Assembly: GCA_963722965.1 (NCBI GenBank)
Contig: CAVROX010000005.1
Coordinates: 186,001 to 250,000 of the forward strand
DNA length: 64,000 nt
DNA from: DATLSM01 sp963722965
Lineage (GTDB): Bacteria > Actinomycetota > Thermoleophilia > Solirubrobacterales > 70-9
Direction of reading: 5' to 3'
In this document: positions 1 through 8,264 of the stretch, one piece after another
Numbering within the stretch: position 1 is the first letter of the stretch
How the letters are laid out: each line of letters opens with the position of its first letter
Position numbers and translations under genes: made by a program
The notes under the pieces: generated by a model
What the model was told of the DNA's origin: nothing
What the model saw: the letters and a program-made list of their open reading frames with translations, nothing else
The model's database searches: none

Positions 1-460
1 TCGCCCGGCCCCCGGTGGCGAGGGCGCCGCGGAAGAGGCGGTTGAGGATCGGACCGGTGCCTCCCTCGACCAGAGCCAGCTCGTAAGCGCGTTTGACCTG
101 ACCCTGGACCTCGGCCTCGCCGACGATCATCGAATCAAGCCCCGCCGTAACGCTGAAGAGGTGGCGCGCGGCGTCAGTCGAGCGCAGCGAGTAGAGGTGG
201 CCGAGCAGCTCGGTGGGGCGAATCTCGGCTTGGCGGGTGAGGACACCCAGCGCCGTCGACTCTGCCTCGACCGGATCAGAGACGATCAGATACAGCTCGG
301 TGCGGTTGCAGGTCGAGATCGCCGCCGCCTCGTGGATTCCGGCCGCGGCGGTCAGCTCGCGCAGCGCGCCGACCGCGCGCCCCTCGGTCAGCGAGAGCCG
401 CTCGCGCAACTCAAGCGGAGCGGTCTTGTGTGAGACGCCCAGGGTCAGCAGCTCACTCAT
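1..460 (-). CDS. hemA: Glutamyl-tRNA reductase, N-terminal part (cut by window edge)
   Basis: This is the N-terminal 153 residues of glutamyl-tRNA reductase, which reduces glutamyl-tRNA to glutamate-1-semialdehyde, the first committed step of C5-pathway tetrapyrrole synthesis. Seen directly: the N-terminal LGVSHKTAPLELRERL block and the STCNRTELY motif, whose cysteine is the catalytic thiol in the family, then GLDSMIVGEAEVQGQVK. The ATG at 460 gives the standard family start (MSELLTLGVSHKTAP). The gene runs off the left edge of the window. Its start overlaps the 3' end of the ccmD-like gene by 8 bases, so it is very likely the last gene seen of the ccmA-B-C-D-hemA operon, which would couple haem synthesis to haem export. 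Confidence 0.95.
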   Translation of the reverse strand, partial: MSELLTLGVSHKTAPLELRERLSLTEGRAVGALRELTAAAGIHEAAAISTCNRTELYLIVSDPVEAESTALGVLTRQAEIRPTELLGHLYSLRSTDAARHLFSVTAGLDSMIVGEAEVQGQVKRAYELALVEGGTGPILNRLFRGALATGGRA

Positions 461-710
461 CGGGCGCGCCTCCCCGGCTTCCCTGCGAGGCCAACGAATC
501 AGATACGGATGGCTCCTCACTGCGGTCTTGAGCGGCGGCCTGCTCGCCGCCAGGCTGGCTCTCGGCAAACAGCGCCAGCTCGCGCAGCTCCCGCTCGATC
601 CGCTGCAGCTTCGCCGCCATGATCGCTACGTAGACGACGATCAGGACGAGGAATGCGATGTAGGCGGCAGCGACGTACTTGCCTGCTTCACCGAGGGGGA
701 GGGCGGGCAC
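453..710 (-). CDS. ccmD: CcmD-like small haem-exporter subunit
   Basis: An 85-residue protein with one hydrophobic segment (about residues 10-33, YVAAAYIAFLVLIVVYVAIM) followed by a basic, helical stretch (KLQRIERELREL). This is the CcmD plan: a small single-span protein that in cytochrome c maturation system I helps release holo-CcmE from the CcmABC complex. The GTG start at 710 directly follows the stop codon of ccmC, and the 3' end overlaps hemA. The C-terminal tail (about 35 residues, Ser/Glu/Gly rich) has no visible motif. CcmD proteins are poorly conserved, so the identification rests on size, topology and position. Confidence 0.8.
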   Translation of the reverse strand: MPALPLGEAGKYVAAAYIAFLVLIVVYVAIMAAKLQRIERELRELALFAESQPGGEQAAAQDRSEEPSVSDSLASQGSRGGAPDE

Positions 711-1433
711 TCAGTGCACCTCCGGCGCGACCCGTGACCTGCTGGCGGGGGCTGGCGCGTCCAGGGCGCGGCGCAGCCGCTTAACCTGTCCCGAAGCGCT
801 CTTCGCGGTCAGCTCGAACTTGACCAGTGTGGTCCAGAGCAAGACGATCGCGGCGAGGCAGACGAGGAAGGTGAACAGCATCGAGTTGGGCAGTCCGCCG
901 TTGGCGGTGGCGAAGACACGCGGGTGAACGAGGCTCGGCGTCAGCCGCACGGCGAGGAAGTTGAGCGGCACGAAGGCACCCGCGATAACCGCGAAGACCG
1001 AGGCATAGCGGGCCTGGCGCTCGGGATCCTCGATCGCGTAGCGGAACGGGTAGTAGGTCGCGTAAAGGAGGAAGACGATTAGAAAGCTGACCAGGGTCGG
1101 CTCTTCCCAGACCCACCAGTGCCCCCACGATGCCTTGGCCCAGATCGAGCCGGTGATCAGTACCGCGACGGCGAAGATCACCGAGATGTGGATCGAGACG
1201 TAGGAGTAGGCATCCCAGCGGCGCTCGCCGCTGCGCAGGTGGGCGATCGCGAAGAGGCCGGCGACGATGAAGCCGGCGAGCGCCGTCATCGCGAGCGGCA
1301 CGTGCAGGTAGAAGATCTTTTGGATGAAGCCCTGATTGGCGTCAAGCGGTGCGTAAAAGAAGACCAGACACAACCCTGCGGCGAGGGTGACCACGGTCGC
1401 GATCGAGAGGGCTCTCAGTCCTTTGCCGTACAT
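711..1433 (-). CDS. ccmC: Haem exporter / cytochrome c biogenesis protein CcmC
   Basis: A 240-residue polytopic membrane protein with about six hydrophobic segments. It carries the tryptophan-rich haem-handling signature of the CcmC/CcmF superfamily (WGHWWVWEEPTLVS, about residues 112-125) and flanking histidines such as FYLHVPLA. In system I cytochrome c maturation, CcmC presents haem to CcmE at the outer face of the membrane. The length matches the family. The stop codon abuts the GTG start of ccmD. Downstream of ccmB by about 27 bases on the same strand. CcmE, CcmF, CcmG and CcmH are not in the window. Confidence 0.95.
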   Translation of the reverse strand: MYGKGLRALSIATVVTLAAGLCLVFFYAPLDANQGFIQKIFYLHVPLAMTALAGFIVAGLFAIAHLRSGERRWDAYSYVSIHISVIFAVAVLITGSIWAKASWGHWWVWEEPTLVSFLIVFLLYATYYPFRYAIEDPERQARYASVFAVIAGAFVPLNFLAVRLTPSLVHPRVFATANGGLPNSMLFTFLVCLAAIVLLWTTLVKFELTAKSASGQVKRLRRALDAPAPASRSRVAPEVH

Positions 1434-1460
1434 GTCCGGGGTGGGCGCAGCGCGCGCCGC

Positions 1461-2141
1461 TCAGTCCTCCAGGAGGAAGTCGAACACCGCGTATCCGACC
1501 AGGAGGAAGATCAGATCGTATAGCCCGAGGATCGCAAGCCAGGTGCCGAAACGGTGGTAGAGGGGTCCTCCGGCCGCCATCAGCGGCTCGGTGGCGCCGG
1601 TGGCGGCGATCATCAACGGCACGACCAGGGGCAGAAGGAGGAGCGGAACAAGCAGATCGCGGGCGCGAGAGTTGACCGCCATCGAGGAGATCAGGGTGCC
1701 GGTCGCTGCGAGGCCGAGGTCGGCGAGCACGAGGACCGCGGCGAGCGGCGCCAGCGCGGCGGGGGATCGGAGGAAGAAGAGGGCAAAGATCGGGATTGCG
1801 ATCAGCTCGAGGAGAAGCAGATAGATGAGCAGCGCCGTGGCCTTGGCGGCAAAGAGGGCGGTGCGGTCGATCGGCGCGAGGCGGATCGCGTCGAAGCCGC
1901 CCTCCTCGCGCTCAGCGACAAAGAGGCGGCTGATGCCGAGCACGGCGGCGAACAGCAGCGTCATCCAAAGGACGCCGGCTGCGAGGCTGCCGGAGAGGCT
2001 GGTGCGGTCGAGCCCGAAGCGGAAGATGACGAAGGTGGTGATGGCGAACAGCGCCATTGTCGGCACCGACTGCAGGGTGCGCAGCTCGGAGCGCAGATCC
2101 TTGGCAAGGATCGCCGCGAAGGCGGTGCGCGAGGTGGTCAA
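1461..2141 (-). CDS. ccmB: Haem exporter membrane protein CcmB
   Basis: A 226-residue membrane protein with six predicted hydrophobic helices. The N-terminal LAKDLRSELRTLQSVPTM and FVAEREEGGFDAIRLAPI blocks are typical of CcmB, the permease partner of the CcmA ATPase. The complex drives release of haem-loaded CcmE in cytochrome c maturation. Its start overlaps the end of ccmA by 4 bases (2138-2141), so translation is probably coupled. The length matches the family and the frame is intact. Confidence 0.93.
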   Translation of the reverse strand: MTTSRTAFAAILAKDLRSELRTLQSVPTMALFAITTFVIFRFGLDRTSLSGSLAAGVLWMTLLFAAVLGISRLFVAEREEGGFDAIRLAPIDRTALFAAKATALLIYLLLLELIAIPIFALFFLRSPAALAPLAAVLVLADLGLAATGTLISSMAVNSRARDLLVPLLLLPLVVPLMIAATGATEPLMAAGGPLYHRFGTWLAILGLYDLIFLLVGYAVFDFLLED

Positions 2142-2770
2142 GGGTCACCCAGGGTCAGGGCGCCGTCGACTTCGGGTAGCACCCGCTCGGGGTCGTGTGT
2201 GACGAGGACTCGGGTCCGCCCCACGCCGGGCCCGATCAGCGCCCGGACCGACCCGCGGCCCTCAGCGTCGAGGTTGGAGTCAGGCTCATCGAGGAGCAGC
2301 AACTCAGGCTCATGCAGGACGCAGCGGCAGATCGCGAGGCGTTGGCGCATCCCGGCCGAGAGCGTCGCAACGCGCTCCTCGGCGCGCTCGGCCATGCCCA
2401 CCGCCTCGAGAAGCTCGGCGATCCGCGCCTCTGCGCCCGCGTGCTGGATCCCATGCAGCCTGGCGTGGAAACGGAGGTTCTCGCGCCCAGTCAGGTCACG
2501 GTAAAGCAGCGGCTCGTGCCCGAGAAAGCCGACCCGCCCACGCAGTTTCCATGCCTCTGCTGGCAGCGAGCAGCCCAGCACCCTCACCTCCCCGGAGCTC
2601 GGGCGCAGCAGGGTGGCGAGGATGCGCAGCAGCGTTGTCTTCCCCGCGCCGTTGGGACCGAGCACGGCCAGCGACTCGCCTTGGCCCAGCTCGAACCCGA
2701 CCCCAGCGAGCGCGATGCTCTCGCCGTAGTCCCGCCGCAGCGCCGCTACCGCGACGGCCGGATTGCTCAA
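2138..2770 (-). CDS. ccmA: Haem exporter ATP-binding protein CcmA
   Basis: A 210-residue ABC ATPase with all expected motifs: Walker A GPNGAGKTT (about residues 38-46), signature LSAGMRQRL, Walker B LLLLDEPDSNLD and the H-loop VLVTHD. The small size and position before ccmB identify it as CcmA, the motor of the CcmABCD haem-handling complex. The start overlaps the stop of the upstream aldehyde dehydrogenase by 4 bases (2767-2770). The ATPase is therefore probably co-transcribed with a metabolically unrelated gene. Confidence 0.93.
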   Translation of the reverse strand: MSNPAVAVAALRRDYGESIALAGVGFELGQGESLAVLGPNGAGKTTLLRILATLLRPSSGEVRVLGCSLPAEAWKLRGRVGFLGHEPLLYRDLTGRENLRFHARLHGIQHAGAEARIAELLEAVGMAERAEERVATLSAGMRQRLAICRCVLHEPELLLLDEPDSNLDAEGRGSVRALIGPGVGRTRVLVTHDPERVLPEVDGALTLGDP

Positions 2771-4362
2771 CGCCGCTTGCGAAGCGTGCGGGCGCCGACC
2801 TCGAGCAGTGGTCTGGCGCCCTGGCGGAGCGCCTGGGTGCGGGTCGCCCCCCTGCCGTAGAGCAGCTTCGCCGAGGCGCGCACCGCTTCGCCGAGGGTGC
2901 GGTCATAGGGGTGCCACCAAAAGTCGCGGGTGAGACCCGGCTCCCAGGCGTTCAGCTTGATGTTGACGCACTCATAAAAGCCAAATTTGGAGTGTGAACG
3001 CCCGAGCCCTGAGTCCTTGACCCCACCCCAGGAGCATTGGCAGGCGCCGTGGCTGAAGGAGTGGTCGTTGACCCAGACCATCCCCGACTGGATGCGGCGG
3101 GCGATCCGCTCGCCCTTGCGGCGGTCCTTCGTCCAGACGGAGGCGCCGAGGCCGAACTCGGAGTCGTTTGCGAGGTCGATTGCTTCCTGCTCGCTCCCGA
3201 CGACGAGGACCGGTAGGACCGGGCCGAAAATCTCCTCGCGCATGATCCGCATCTGGTGGGTGACGCCGGTGAGGACGGTGGGGGCGAGGAACCTGCCGCT
3301 GAGGCCGGGGACCTCGGTGGCGCCGCCGCAGAGCTTGGTTGCGCCGGCGCCGAGCGCGTCCTCGATCAGCTCGACAACGAGCTCATACTGCCCCTCGGAG
3401 CTCATCGGGCCGATCTCCGTCTCCCACTCGGCGGGATTGCCCAGGCGCAACCGCTTCGCCTCCTCCACGACGCCATCGAGGAAGCGATCGGCTACCTCGC
3501 GCATGACGTAGACGCGCTCGATCCCAGAGCAGGTCTGGCCGGCGTTGGCGAAGCCACCCCAGACCGCGCCGGCGATCGCCTTGTCGAGGTCGGCATCGGC
3601 GCAGACGATCATCGGGTCCTTGCCGCCCAGCTCAAGCACCGAGCCCTTGAGCCGCTGGGCGCAGACCTCGCCGACCTCGCGGCCGACCTCGACCGAACCG
3701 GTGAAGAAAATCTTGCCGACGCTGGATTTCGCCAACGCATCGCCGACTGCGCCGCCGCCGTGGATGACGCGGACCAGCCCCTCGGGCAGGCCGCCCTTCT
3801 CAAACACACGGCGGATTGCCTCACCGAGCAGCGGCGTGAGGCTGGCCGGCTTGAGCACTACGCCGTTGCCCGCCATCAGCGCGATCGCGACCTCGCCGAA
3901 GGGGATCGACCAGGGGTAATTCCAGGGCGCGATCACGCCGACGACCCCGATCGGCTCGTAGCTGAAGTGGGCTTTCTTGCTCAAGGTGAAGGCCTGGGTC
4001 ATCGGCACCCGCTCGGCGGCGAGGATCTTCGGGCCGGCCTTGGCGCACCAGTGCAGGGCATCGACGGTCGGCAAAAGCTCCATCGTGTAGGCCTCGACCC
4101 GAGGCTTGCCCTGCTCGGCGACGAGCAGGGCGGCGATCTCATCAATCTCATCGAGGAGGGCGTCCGCGCTGCGACGCATGTAGCGGGCGCGGTCGGCAAG
4201 GCTCAGCTCCGCCCAGGCAGGCTGGATGCGCGCGACGTCATCGACAACAGCCTGGACCCCCTCAGGGGTGATCGTCGCGACCGATCCAACGAGCTCGCCG
4301 GTGGCAGGATTAAAGGACTCGAGTGTGGACTGGGCGGGGGGGGTCTGGGTTGCACTCTCCAT
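2767..4362 (-). CDS. NAD(P)-dependent aldehyde dehydrogenase
   Basis: A 531-residue aldehyde dehydrogenase that oxidises an aldehyde to the acid. The fold markers are in order: APWNYPWSIPFGE (cofactor loop), FTGSVEVGREVGE (Rossmann turn), catalytic glutamate in ELGGKDPMIV, catalytic cysteine in NAGQTCSGIERV, and EEIFGPVLPV. The N-terminal STLESFNPATGELVGSV is the usual family opening. A C-terminal extension of about 60 residues (WWHPYDRTLGE onward, ending TLRKRR) goes beyond the core and resembles that of succinate-semialdehyde-type or class-3-like bacterial enzymes. The substrate cannot be told from sequence. It is the first gene of the ccm-hemA cluster, overlapping ccmA by 4 bases. Confidence 0.9.
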   Translation of the reverse strand: MESATQTPPAQSTLESFNPATGELVGSVATITPEGVQAVVDDVARIQPAWAELSLADRARYMRRSADALLDEIDEIAALLVAEQGKPRVEAYTMELLPTVDALHWCAKAGPKILAAERVPMTQAFTLSKKAHFSYEPIGVVGVIAPWNYPWSIPFGEVAIALMAGNGVVLKPASLTPLLGEAIRRVFEKGGLPEGLVRVIHGGGAVGDALAKSSVGKIFFTGSVEVGREVGEVCAQRLKGSVLELGGKDPMIVCADADLDKAIAGAVWGGFANAGQTCSGIERVYVMREVADRFLDGVVEEAKRLRLGNPAEWETEIGPMSSEGQYELVVELIEDALGAGATKLCGGATEVPGLSGRFLAPTVLTGVTHQMRIMREEIFGPVLPVLVVGSEQEAIDLANDSEFGLGASVWTKDRRKGERIARRIQSGMVWVNDHSFSHGACQCSWGGVKDSGLGRSHSKFGFYECVNIKLNAWEPGLTRDFWWHPYDRTLGEAVRASAKLLYGRGATRTQALRQGARPLLEVGARTLRKRR

Positions 4363-4515
4363 GGCGGTGAGTGTAGGCGCTGCGAGGGGTTGACGGGGGA
4401 AAAGCGCAGCGCCCCAGGCCGCTGGAGTCCGGCGGCTCTGCGGCCGAGAACGACTCTGCTGCGCGACTTCGCTTGGCTTGCGCTGACTTCCCCTCCCACC
4501 CTCATACTCAGCCCA

Positions 4516-5850
4516 ATGGAGGATCGCCTATTTCACCCCGGCGACGGCGAGGGCGGCCGGCCGGAGGTGCCCGCGTTTGATGCTCCCCTAGCGGTGAGGA
4601 TGCGGCCGCGTAGCCTTGATGAGCTGGTCGGCCAGGAGCACCTGCTCGGGCCGGGGTCGGCTCTGCGCAGATCGATTGAGAGCGGTCGCCCCCACAGCGC
4701 GATCCTCCATGGGCCGCCTGGTTCCGGGAAGACGACGCTCGCGCGGGTCGCCGCGGCCGCCGCGGCGGGCGCCTCAGAGGAGGAGTCGGCGGTCAACGCC
4801 GGGCGGGCTGAGATGCGGGCGGTGATCGAGCGGGCCCGGGGGCGACGGCAGACCGCCGGGCGAGCAACGGTCCTCTTCCTCGATGAGATCCACCGCTTCA
4901 ACAAGGCCCAGCAGGATGCGCTGCTGGGGGCGGTAGAGGATGGGCTGCTGACGCTGATCGGGGCGACGACCGAGAACCCCTATTTTGAGGTCAACGCGGC
5001 CCTGCTCTCGCGCTGCCAGGTATATGAGCTGCGGCCGCTGGAGGGCGAGCAGATCCTCGAGCTACTGAGACGGGCGCTGCGCGACCCCGAGCGGGGGATC
5101 GCGAATCCGCCGCCGGTCACCGACTCGGTGCTCGAGCTGCTCGCCGCCCGCTCGGGCGGGGATGCCCGGGTCGCGCTCGCGGCCCTGGAGCGGGCGGCGG
5201 AGCGATCGGGGGCCGACCCGATTGAGGTGGCCACGATCGAGGATGCACTTCAGCGCAAGGCACTGGACTACGACCGCGACGGGGATCGCCACTATGACTT
5301 CATTTCCGCCTGGATCAAGTCGACGCGGGGCTCTGATGTCGACGCCTCCCTCTACTACCTGGCGGTGATGTTGGAGGGCGGCGAGGACCCGCGCGTGATC
5401 GCCCGCCGCATGGTCATCCTCGCCGCCGAGGACGTTGGCAACGCCGACCCACGGGCGCTGCTGATCGCCGATGCCGCGGCGCGGGCGGTGGACCGTGTGG
5501 GGCTGCCGGAGTGCGCGCTAAACCTGGCCCAGGCCGCCGTCTATCTGGCGCTGGCACCGAAGTCCAACGCTTCCTCCACGGGCCTCGCAGGGGCCCGCGC
5601 GGAGATCCGCGAGAACGGCGCCAAGGCACCGCCCGACTACCTCCGCGATGCCCACTACCGCGGTGCCGAGAGGCTCGGTCGCGGCGAGGGCTATCGCTAC
5701 CCCCACGAGAACCCGGGCGCGCTCGGCGACCAGTGGATGCTGCCGGAGTCCCTGCGCGAGCGCCGCTTCTACAACCCCACCGACCGCGGGTTTGAGGCCG
5801 ATCTGGGTCGGCGCCTGGAGCGCTTGCGAGAGATCTTCCGCGAGCTGTAA
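4516..5850 (+). CDS. rarA: Replication-associated recombination ATPase RarA (MgsA)
   Basis: A 444-residue AAA+ ATPase of the RarA/MgsA/WRNIP1 family, which acts at stalled replication forks. Motifs seen: MRPRSLDELVGQEHLLGPG (family N-terminus), Walker A GPPGSGKTT, Walker B FLDEIHRFNKAQQDALL, sensor-1 IGATTENPYFEVN, arginine finger region ALLSRCQVYEL, then the C-terminal tetramerisation part with YLAVMLEGGEDPRVIARRMV and YKYPHEN-like GYRYPHENPG. The reading frame is open far upstream, but the ATG at 4516 gives the normal family length. Divergent from the aldehyde dehydrogenase, with about 150 bases between them. Confidence 0.95.
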   Translation: MEDRLFHPGDGEGGRPEVPAFDAPLAVRMRPRSLDELVGQEHLLGPGSALRRSIESGRPHSAILHGPPGSGKTTLARVAAAAAAGASEEESAVNAGRAEMRAVIERARGRRQTAGRATVLFLDEIHRFNKAQQDALLGAVEDGLLTLIGATTENPYFEVNAALLSRCQVYELRPLEGEQILELLRRALRDPERGIANPPPVTDSVLELLAARSGGDARVALAALERAAERSGADPIEVATIEDALQRKALDYDRDGDRHYDFISAWIKSTRGSDVDASLYYLAVMLEGGEDPRVIARRMVILAAEDVGNADPRALLIADAAARAVDRVGLPECALNLAQAAVYLALAPKSNASSTGLAGARAEIRENGAKAPPDYLRDAHYRGAERLGRGEGYRYPHENPGALGDQWMLPESLRERRFYNPTDRGFEADLGRRLERLREIFREL

Positions 5851-5926
5851 TCCGCGGCGCAACTTCCCGCGGAGCACCGTGTTTCTAAGGCGGCTTTCCA
5901 AGCTAGAGCCAGGGAGAGCCGACACA

Positions 5927-5961
5927 CCGGCCGGAGGCCTGGACTGGGGGCCTCCGGTCGG
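5927..5961. terminator. Strong hairpin downstream of rarA
   Basis: Perfect 9-base arms CCGGAGGCC / GGCCTCCGG around a 9-base loop, extended outward by one G-T pair and three further pairs to about 13 base pairs. It lies 76 bases after the rarA stop. There is no clear T-run, so terminator function is inferred from strength and position only. Confidence 0.5.
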
Positions 5962-5986
5962 ACTCTTCAAAACAGGGAGAGAGTCA

Positions 5987-6014
5987 GCGGCCGCGCCGGG
6001 AAGGGCGCGGCCGC
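5987..6014. terminator. Second strong GC hairpin before the yqhQ-like gene
   Basis: Perfect 11-base arms GCGGCCGCGCC / GGCGCGGCCGC with a 6-base loop, only 25 bases after the previous hairpin and 36 bases before the next start codon. It could terminate rarA transcription or fold in the leader of the next gene. Confidence 0.45.
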
Positions 6015-6049
6015 CCGCGTCCGCGCCGCCGGCGTCTATCGTGGGGGCG

Positions 6050-6841
6050 ATGAGCTCCGAGCACCCCCTCCGACTGGGCGGGATGGCCCTCCGCAACGGC
6101 CTGCTGATCCACGGGCCGACCCACTGGGCGGCCGCCGTGCGCGACCGCGACGGGGAGATCAAGCTAGCCTCCGAGCCCAAGCCGAGGCTGGCGCCAGGGC
6201 TTGCGGCGCGGGTGCCGGGGGTGCGGGGACCGCTCAAACTGGCCGAGGCGATGGCGGTTTTGCCGCTGGCCCGTCGCCGCCTCCCCGCGGCCCGGCTGCC
6301 GTTTGAGAATTGGCGGGTTGCGGCGGCGGTCGGCGTGACGCTGGGGGTGACGGCGCTAATTCGCCGGCGGCTGGCCGCCTCGGTCATGCGCGAGGGGCTC
6401 GTGCAGGCGATCGGCGCGGTGCCCGCGGTGGTGGCCCTGATGGACCGCAACCTCGCCGCCTACCACGGGGTCGAGCACAAGGCGATCGCCGCCTACGAGC
6501 GGGGGGTCGATGATCCGGCGGGGGTGCCGAAGGAGCACGATCGCTGCGGCTCGAACCTGATCGCGCCGATGATGCTGCTCTCGGCGGGAGGCACGCTGGT
6601 GTTGGAGCGGCTCGTCCAGAACCCGGGGCCGCTCCTCCGCGCCGGGGTGGGATTGGGTGGCGCCTCGATCGCCGTCGAGATGTTCGCCTGGAGTGACCGC
6701 CACCACGACAGCTTGCCCGCCCGCGCCTTTCACACCCCGGGACGGGAGATCCAGCGCCTGCTCGCGACCAAGGAGCCGACCGCCGAGCAGCTCGAGGTGG
6801 GGGTCGCGGCGCTGGCCGAGATCCTGCGGGCCGAGCAATAG
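6050..6841 (+). CDS. DUF1385 family protein (YqhQ-like)
   Basis: A 263-residue protein of the DUF1385/YqhQ family. The signature GGMALRNGLLIHGPTHWAAAVR near the N-terminus and YHGVEHKAIAAYERG with its conserved His-Glu-His are clear, as is WSDRHHDSLPARAFHTPG near the end. The family is described as putatively metal-dependent and membrane-associated, with no settled reaction. The ATG at 6050 was chosen because the family motif begins 9 residues later, although the frame is open further upstream. Hydrophobic segments are present around residues 80-105 and 165-205. The methylmalonyl-CoA epimerase gene follows 11 bases downstream, so the two may be co-transcribed. Confidence 0.85.
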   Translation: MSSEHPLRLGGMALRNGLLIHGPTHWAAAVRDRDGEIKLASEPKPRLAPGLAARVPGVRGPLKLAEAMAVLPLARRRLPAARLPFENWRVAAAVGVTLGVTALIRRRLAASVMREGLVQAIGAVPAVVALMDRNLAAYHGVEHKAIAAYERGVDDPAGVPKEHDRCGSNLIAPMMLLSAGGTLVLERLVQNPGPLLRAGVGLGGASIAVEMFAWSDRHHDSLPARAFHTPGREIQRLLATKEPTAEQLEVGVAALAEILRAEQ

Positions 6842-6852
6842 ACTGGCCCGCG

Positions 6853-7263
6853 GTGTTTGGAAGGATCGACCACATAGGCGTCGCCGTCGCGGACATCGAG
6901 GCTGGCATCGCGCTTTACCGGGACAGTTTCGAGATGGAGCTCGCCCACCGCGAAACCGTCGAGTCCCAGGGTGTGGAGGCTGTTTTGCTCACAGTCGGCG
7001 ACGGGCACGTCGAGCTGCTGCGACCGCTCGGGCCCGAGACCGCGGTCGGCCGGTTCCTTGCCCGGCAGGGGCCAGGCCTGCACCACGTTGCCTATGCCGT
7101 GAAGGACATTGACGCGACCTTGGCGCGCGTCCTCGCCGCCGGAATCGAGGCGATCGACCCCGAGCCCCGCACCGGCATCCGCGACAGCCGGGTCGCCTTT
7201 CTGCACCCCCGCTCGACCGGTGGGGTGCTGACCGAGATCGTCGAATCGGCGGGGGGTCATTGA
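6853..7263 (+). CDS. mce: Methylmalonyl-CoA epimerase
   Basis: A 136-residue vicinal-oxygen-chelate protein converting (S)- to (R)-methylmalonyl-CoA in the propionyl-CoA pathway. Seen: the IDHIGVAVADIEAGIALY start with the first metal-binding histidine, VELLRPLGPETAVGRFLA, GPGLHHVAYAVKDID with the second histidine, and GGVLTEIVE with the metal-binding glutamate. Length is normal for the family. It starts with GTG. Other pathway members lie elsewhere in the window (mutase large chain at 38.3 kb, carboxylase beta chain at 40.2 kb). The next small gene starts inside its stop codon (TGATG). Confidence 0.93.
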   Translation: MFGRIDHIGVAVADIEAGIALYRDSFEMELAHRETVESQGVEAVLLTVGDGHVELLRPLGPETAVGRFLARQGPGLHHVAYAVKDIDATLARVLAAGIEAIDPEPRTGIRDSRVAFLHPRSTGGVLTEIVESAGGH

Positions 7264-7472
7264 TGGCGGGTGCGCAGCGGGTGGAGATCGGGTTCGAGGG
7301 CGGCCAGGTGATCTCGGCCCGCCTCGCCGACCCCGACCTGAAGGACTTGCGCAAGGCACTCGAGAAGGGCGGCTGGCACGACGTTCACACCGACGACGGC
7401 GTGCTCGCCCTCTATCTGGGTAAAGTCACCTTCATCCGGATTGAGTCTGGCGAGCACCGCGTCGGCTTCTGA
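7263..7472 (+). CDS. Small conserved-looking protein coupled to mce
   Basis: A 69-residue protein (MAGAQRVEIGFEGGQVISA...) that I do not recognise. It has alternating hydrophobic residues suggesting a small beta/alpha/beta fold (VEIGFEGGQVISARL, LKDLRKALEKGGWHDVHT, GVLALYLGKVTFIRIES). No membrane segment or catalytic motif is seen. Its ATG overlaps the mce stop codon by one base, so translation is probably coupled. Small DUF3107-like proteins in actinobacteria have a similar size and pattern, but the resemblance is weak. Confidence 0.6.
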   Translation: MAGAQRVEIGFEGGQVISARLADPDLKDLRKALEKGGWHDVHTDDGVLALYLGKVTFIRIESGEHRVGF

Positions 7473-7636
7473 GGAGCCTGTGGGCCAGCGCTTATCGAGG
7501 TCGGTGATCGCTGCCTTGCGAAGCGCGGCAGGACTTCCGCGCCCCCCGGCGAGAGGATCAAATCGCACTGCCCCCTTGCTGCCTGCCGGGCGCTCGGAGT
7601 GAGCGTCGCCTCCTCGGCCACCGACAGCAAGAGGGG

Positions 7637-8254
7637 ATGAGGGCGAGAACGATCCTTGCGCTCGCCGGGACCGCGCTGGGCGCCGCGGCGCTCTGGTGGC
7701 GCCGAAACCCATCGGCGTGCCCCTACGGTCAGCGCTTCTGGGTCCAGGTACCGCACCCGATCATCAGCCGCGCCCGCCTGTACGGGGTCCTCGGCCCCGA
7801 GCCCGGCGAGCGCCTTCTGGAGATCGGGGTCGGTACCGGCTACTACAGCCTCCAGTTGGCCGAGTGGGTCGGCCCCGATGGGCGGCTGGAGCTCTTCGAC
7901 CTCCAGCAGGAGTTCCTTGACCACACGATGCGTGCGGCCGCCGGGCGCGGCCTCGGCAACCTGATCCCCAGCCAGGGGGACGCCACGGCGCTTCCCTACG
8001 CGGAGGGCTCGATCGATGGCGTGATCCTGACCGCGGTGCTGGGCGAGATCCCCGACTCGCTCGCCGCCCTTCAGGAGATTCGCCGGGTCCTCAAACCCAG
8101 CGGGCGCCTCGTGGTCGGCGAGCTGTTCGGCGACCCCCACTTCACGACCTTTGCCAGCCTCAAGCGCAAGGCAGCAGCCGCCGGCTTCGCCGCGCCGATC
8201 CGCTCGGGCAACTGGTTCGGCTATTTCGCCCGCCTGGCGGGGGTCGAGGGGTAG
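7637..8254 (+). CDS. SAM-dependent methyltransferase
   Basis: A 205-residue class I methyltransferase. Seen: motif I LLEIGVGTGYYSLQLAEWV (SAM-binding glycine loop), DGRLELFDLQQEFLDH with the acidic residue after strand 2, GDATALPYAEGSIDGVIL (motif II region) and EIRRVLKPSGRLVVGE. The first about 20 residues are hydrophobic (ILALAGTALGAAALWW), so it may be membrane-anchored. The substrate is unknown. The preceding 164 bases (7473-7636) hold no gene that I can support. An AGAGGGG sequence sits directly before the ATG. Confidence 0.85.
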   Translation: MRARTILALAGTALGAAALWWRRNPSACPYGQRFWVQVPHPIISRARLYGVLGPEPGERLLEIGVGTGYYSLQLAEWVGPDGRLELFDLQQEFLDHTMRAAAGRGLGNLIPSQGDATALPYAEGSIDGVILTAVLGEIPDSLAALQEIRRVLKPSGRLVVGELFGDPHFTTFASLKRKAAAAGFAAPIRSGNWFGYFARLAGVEG

Positions 8255-8264
8255 GGTCGCCTCG

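Noticed and set aside
1554..2504. 316-residue plus-strand frame rich in Glu, Arg and Gly
   Set aside because: It is the shadow of ccmB and ccmA on the minus strand; its composition is that of an antisense high-GC frame with no domain.
3256..4515. Long open plus-strand frame upstream of rarA that continues into it
   Set aside because: It is antisense to a clear aldehyde dehydrogenase. High GC keeps shadow frames open, and RarA homology begins only after the ATG at 4516.
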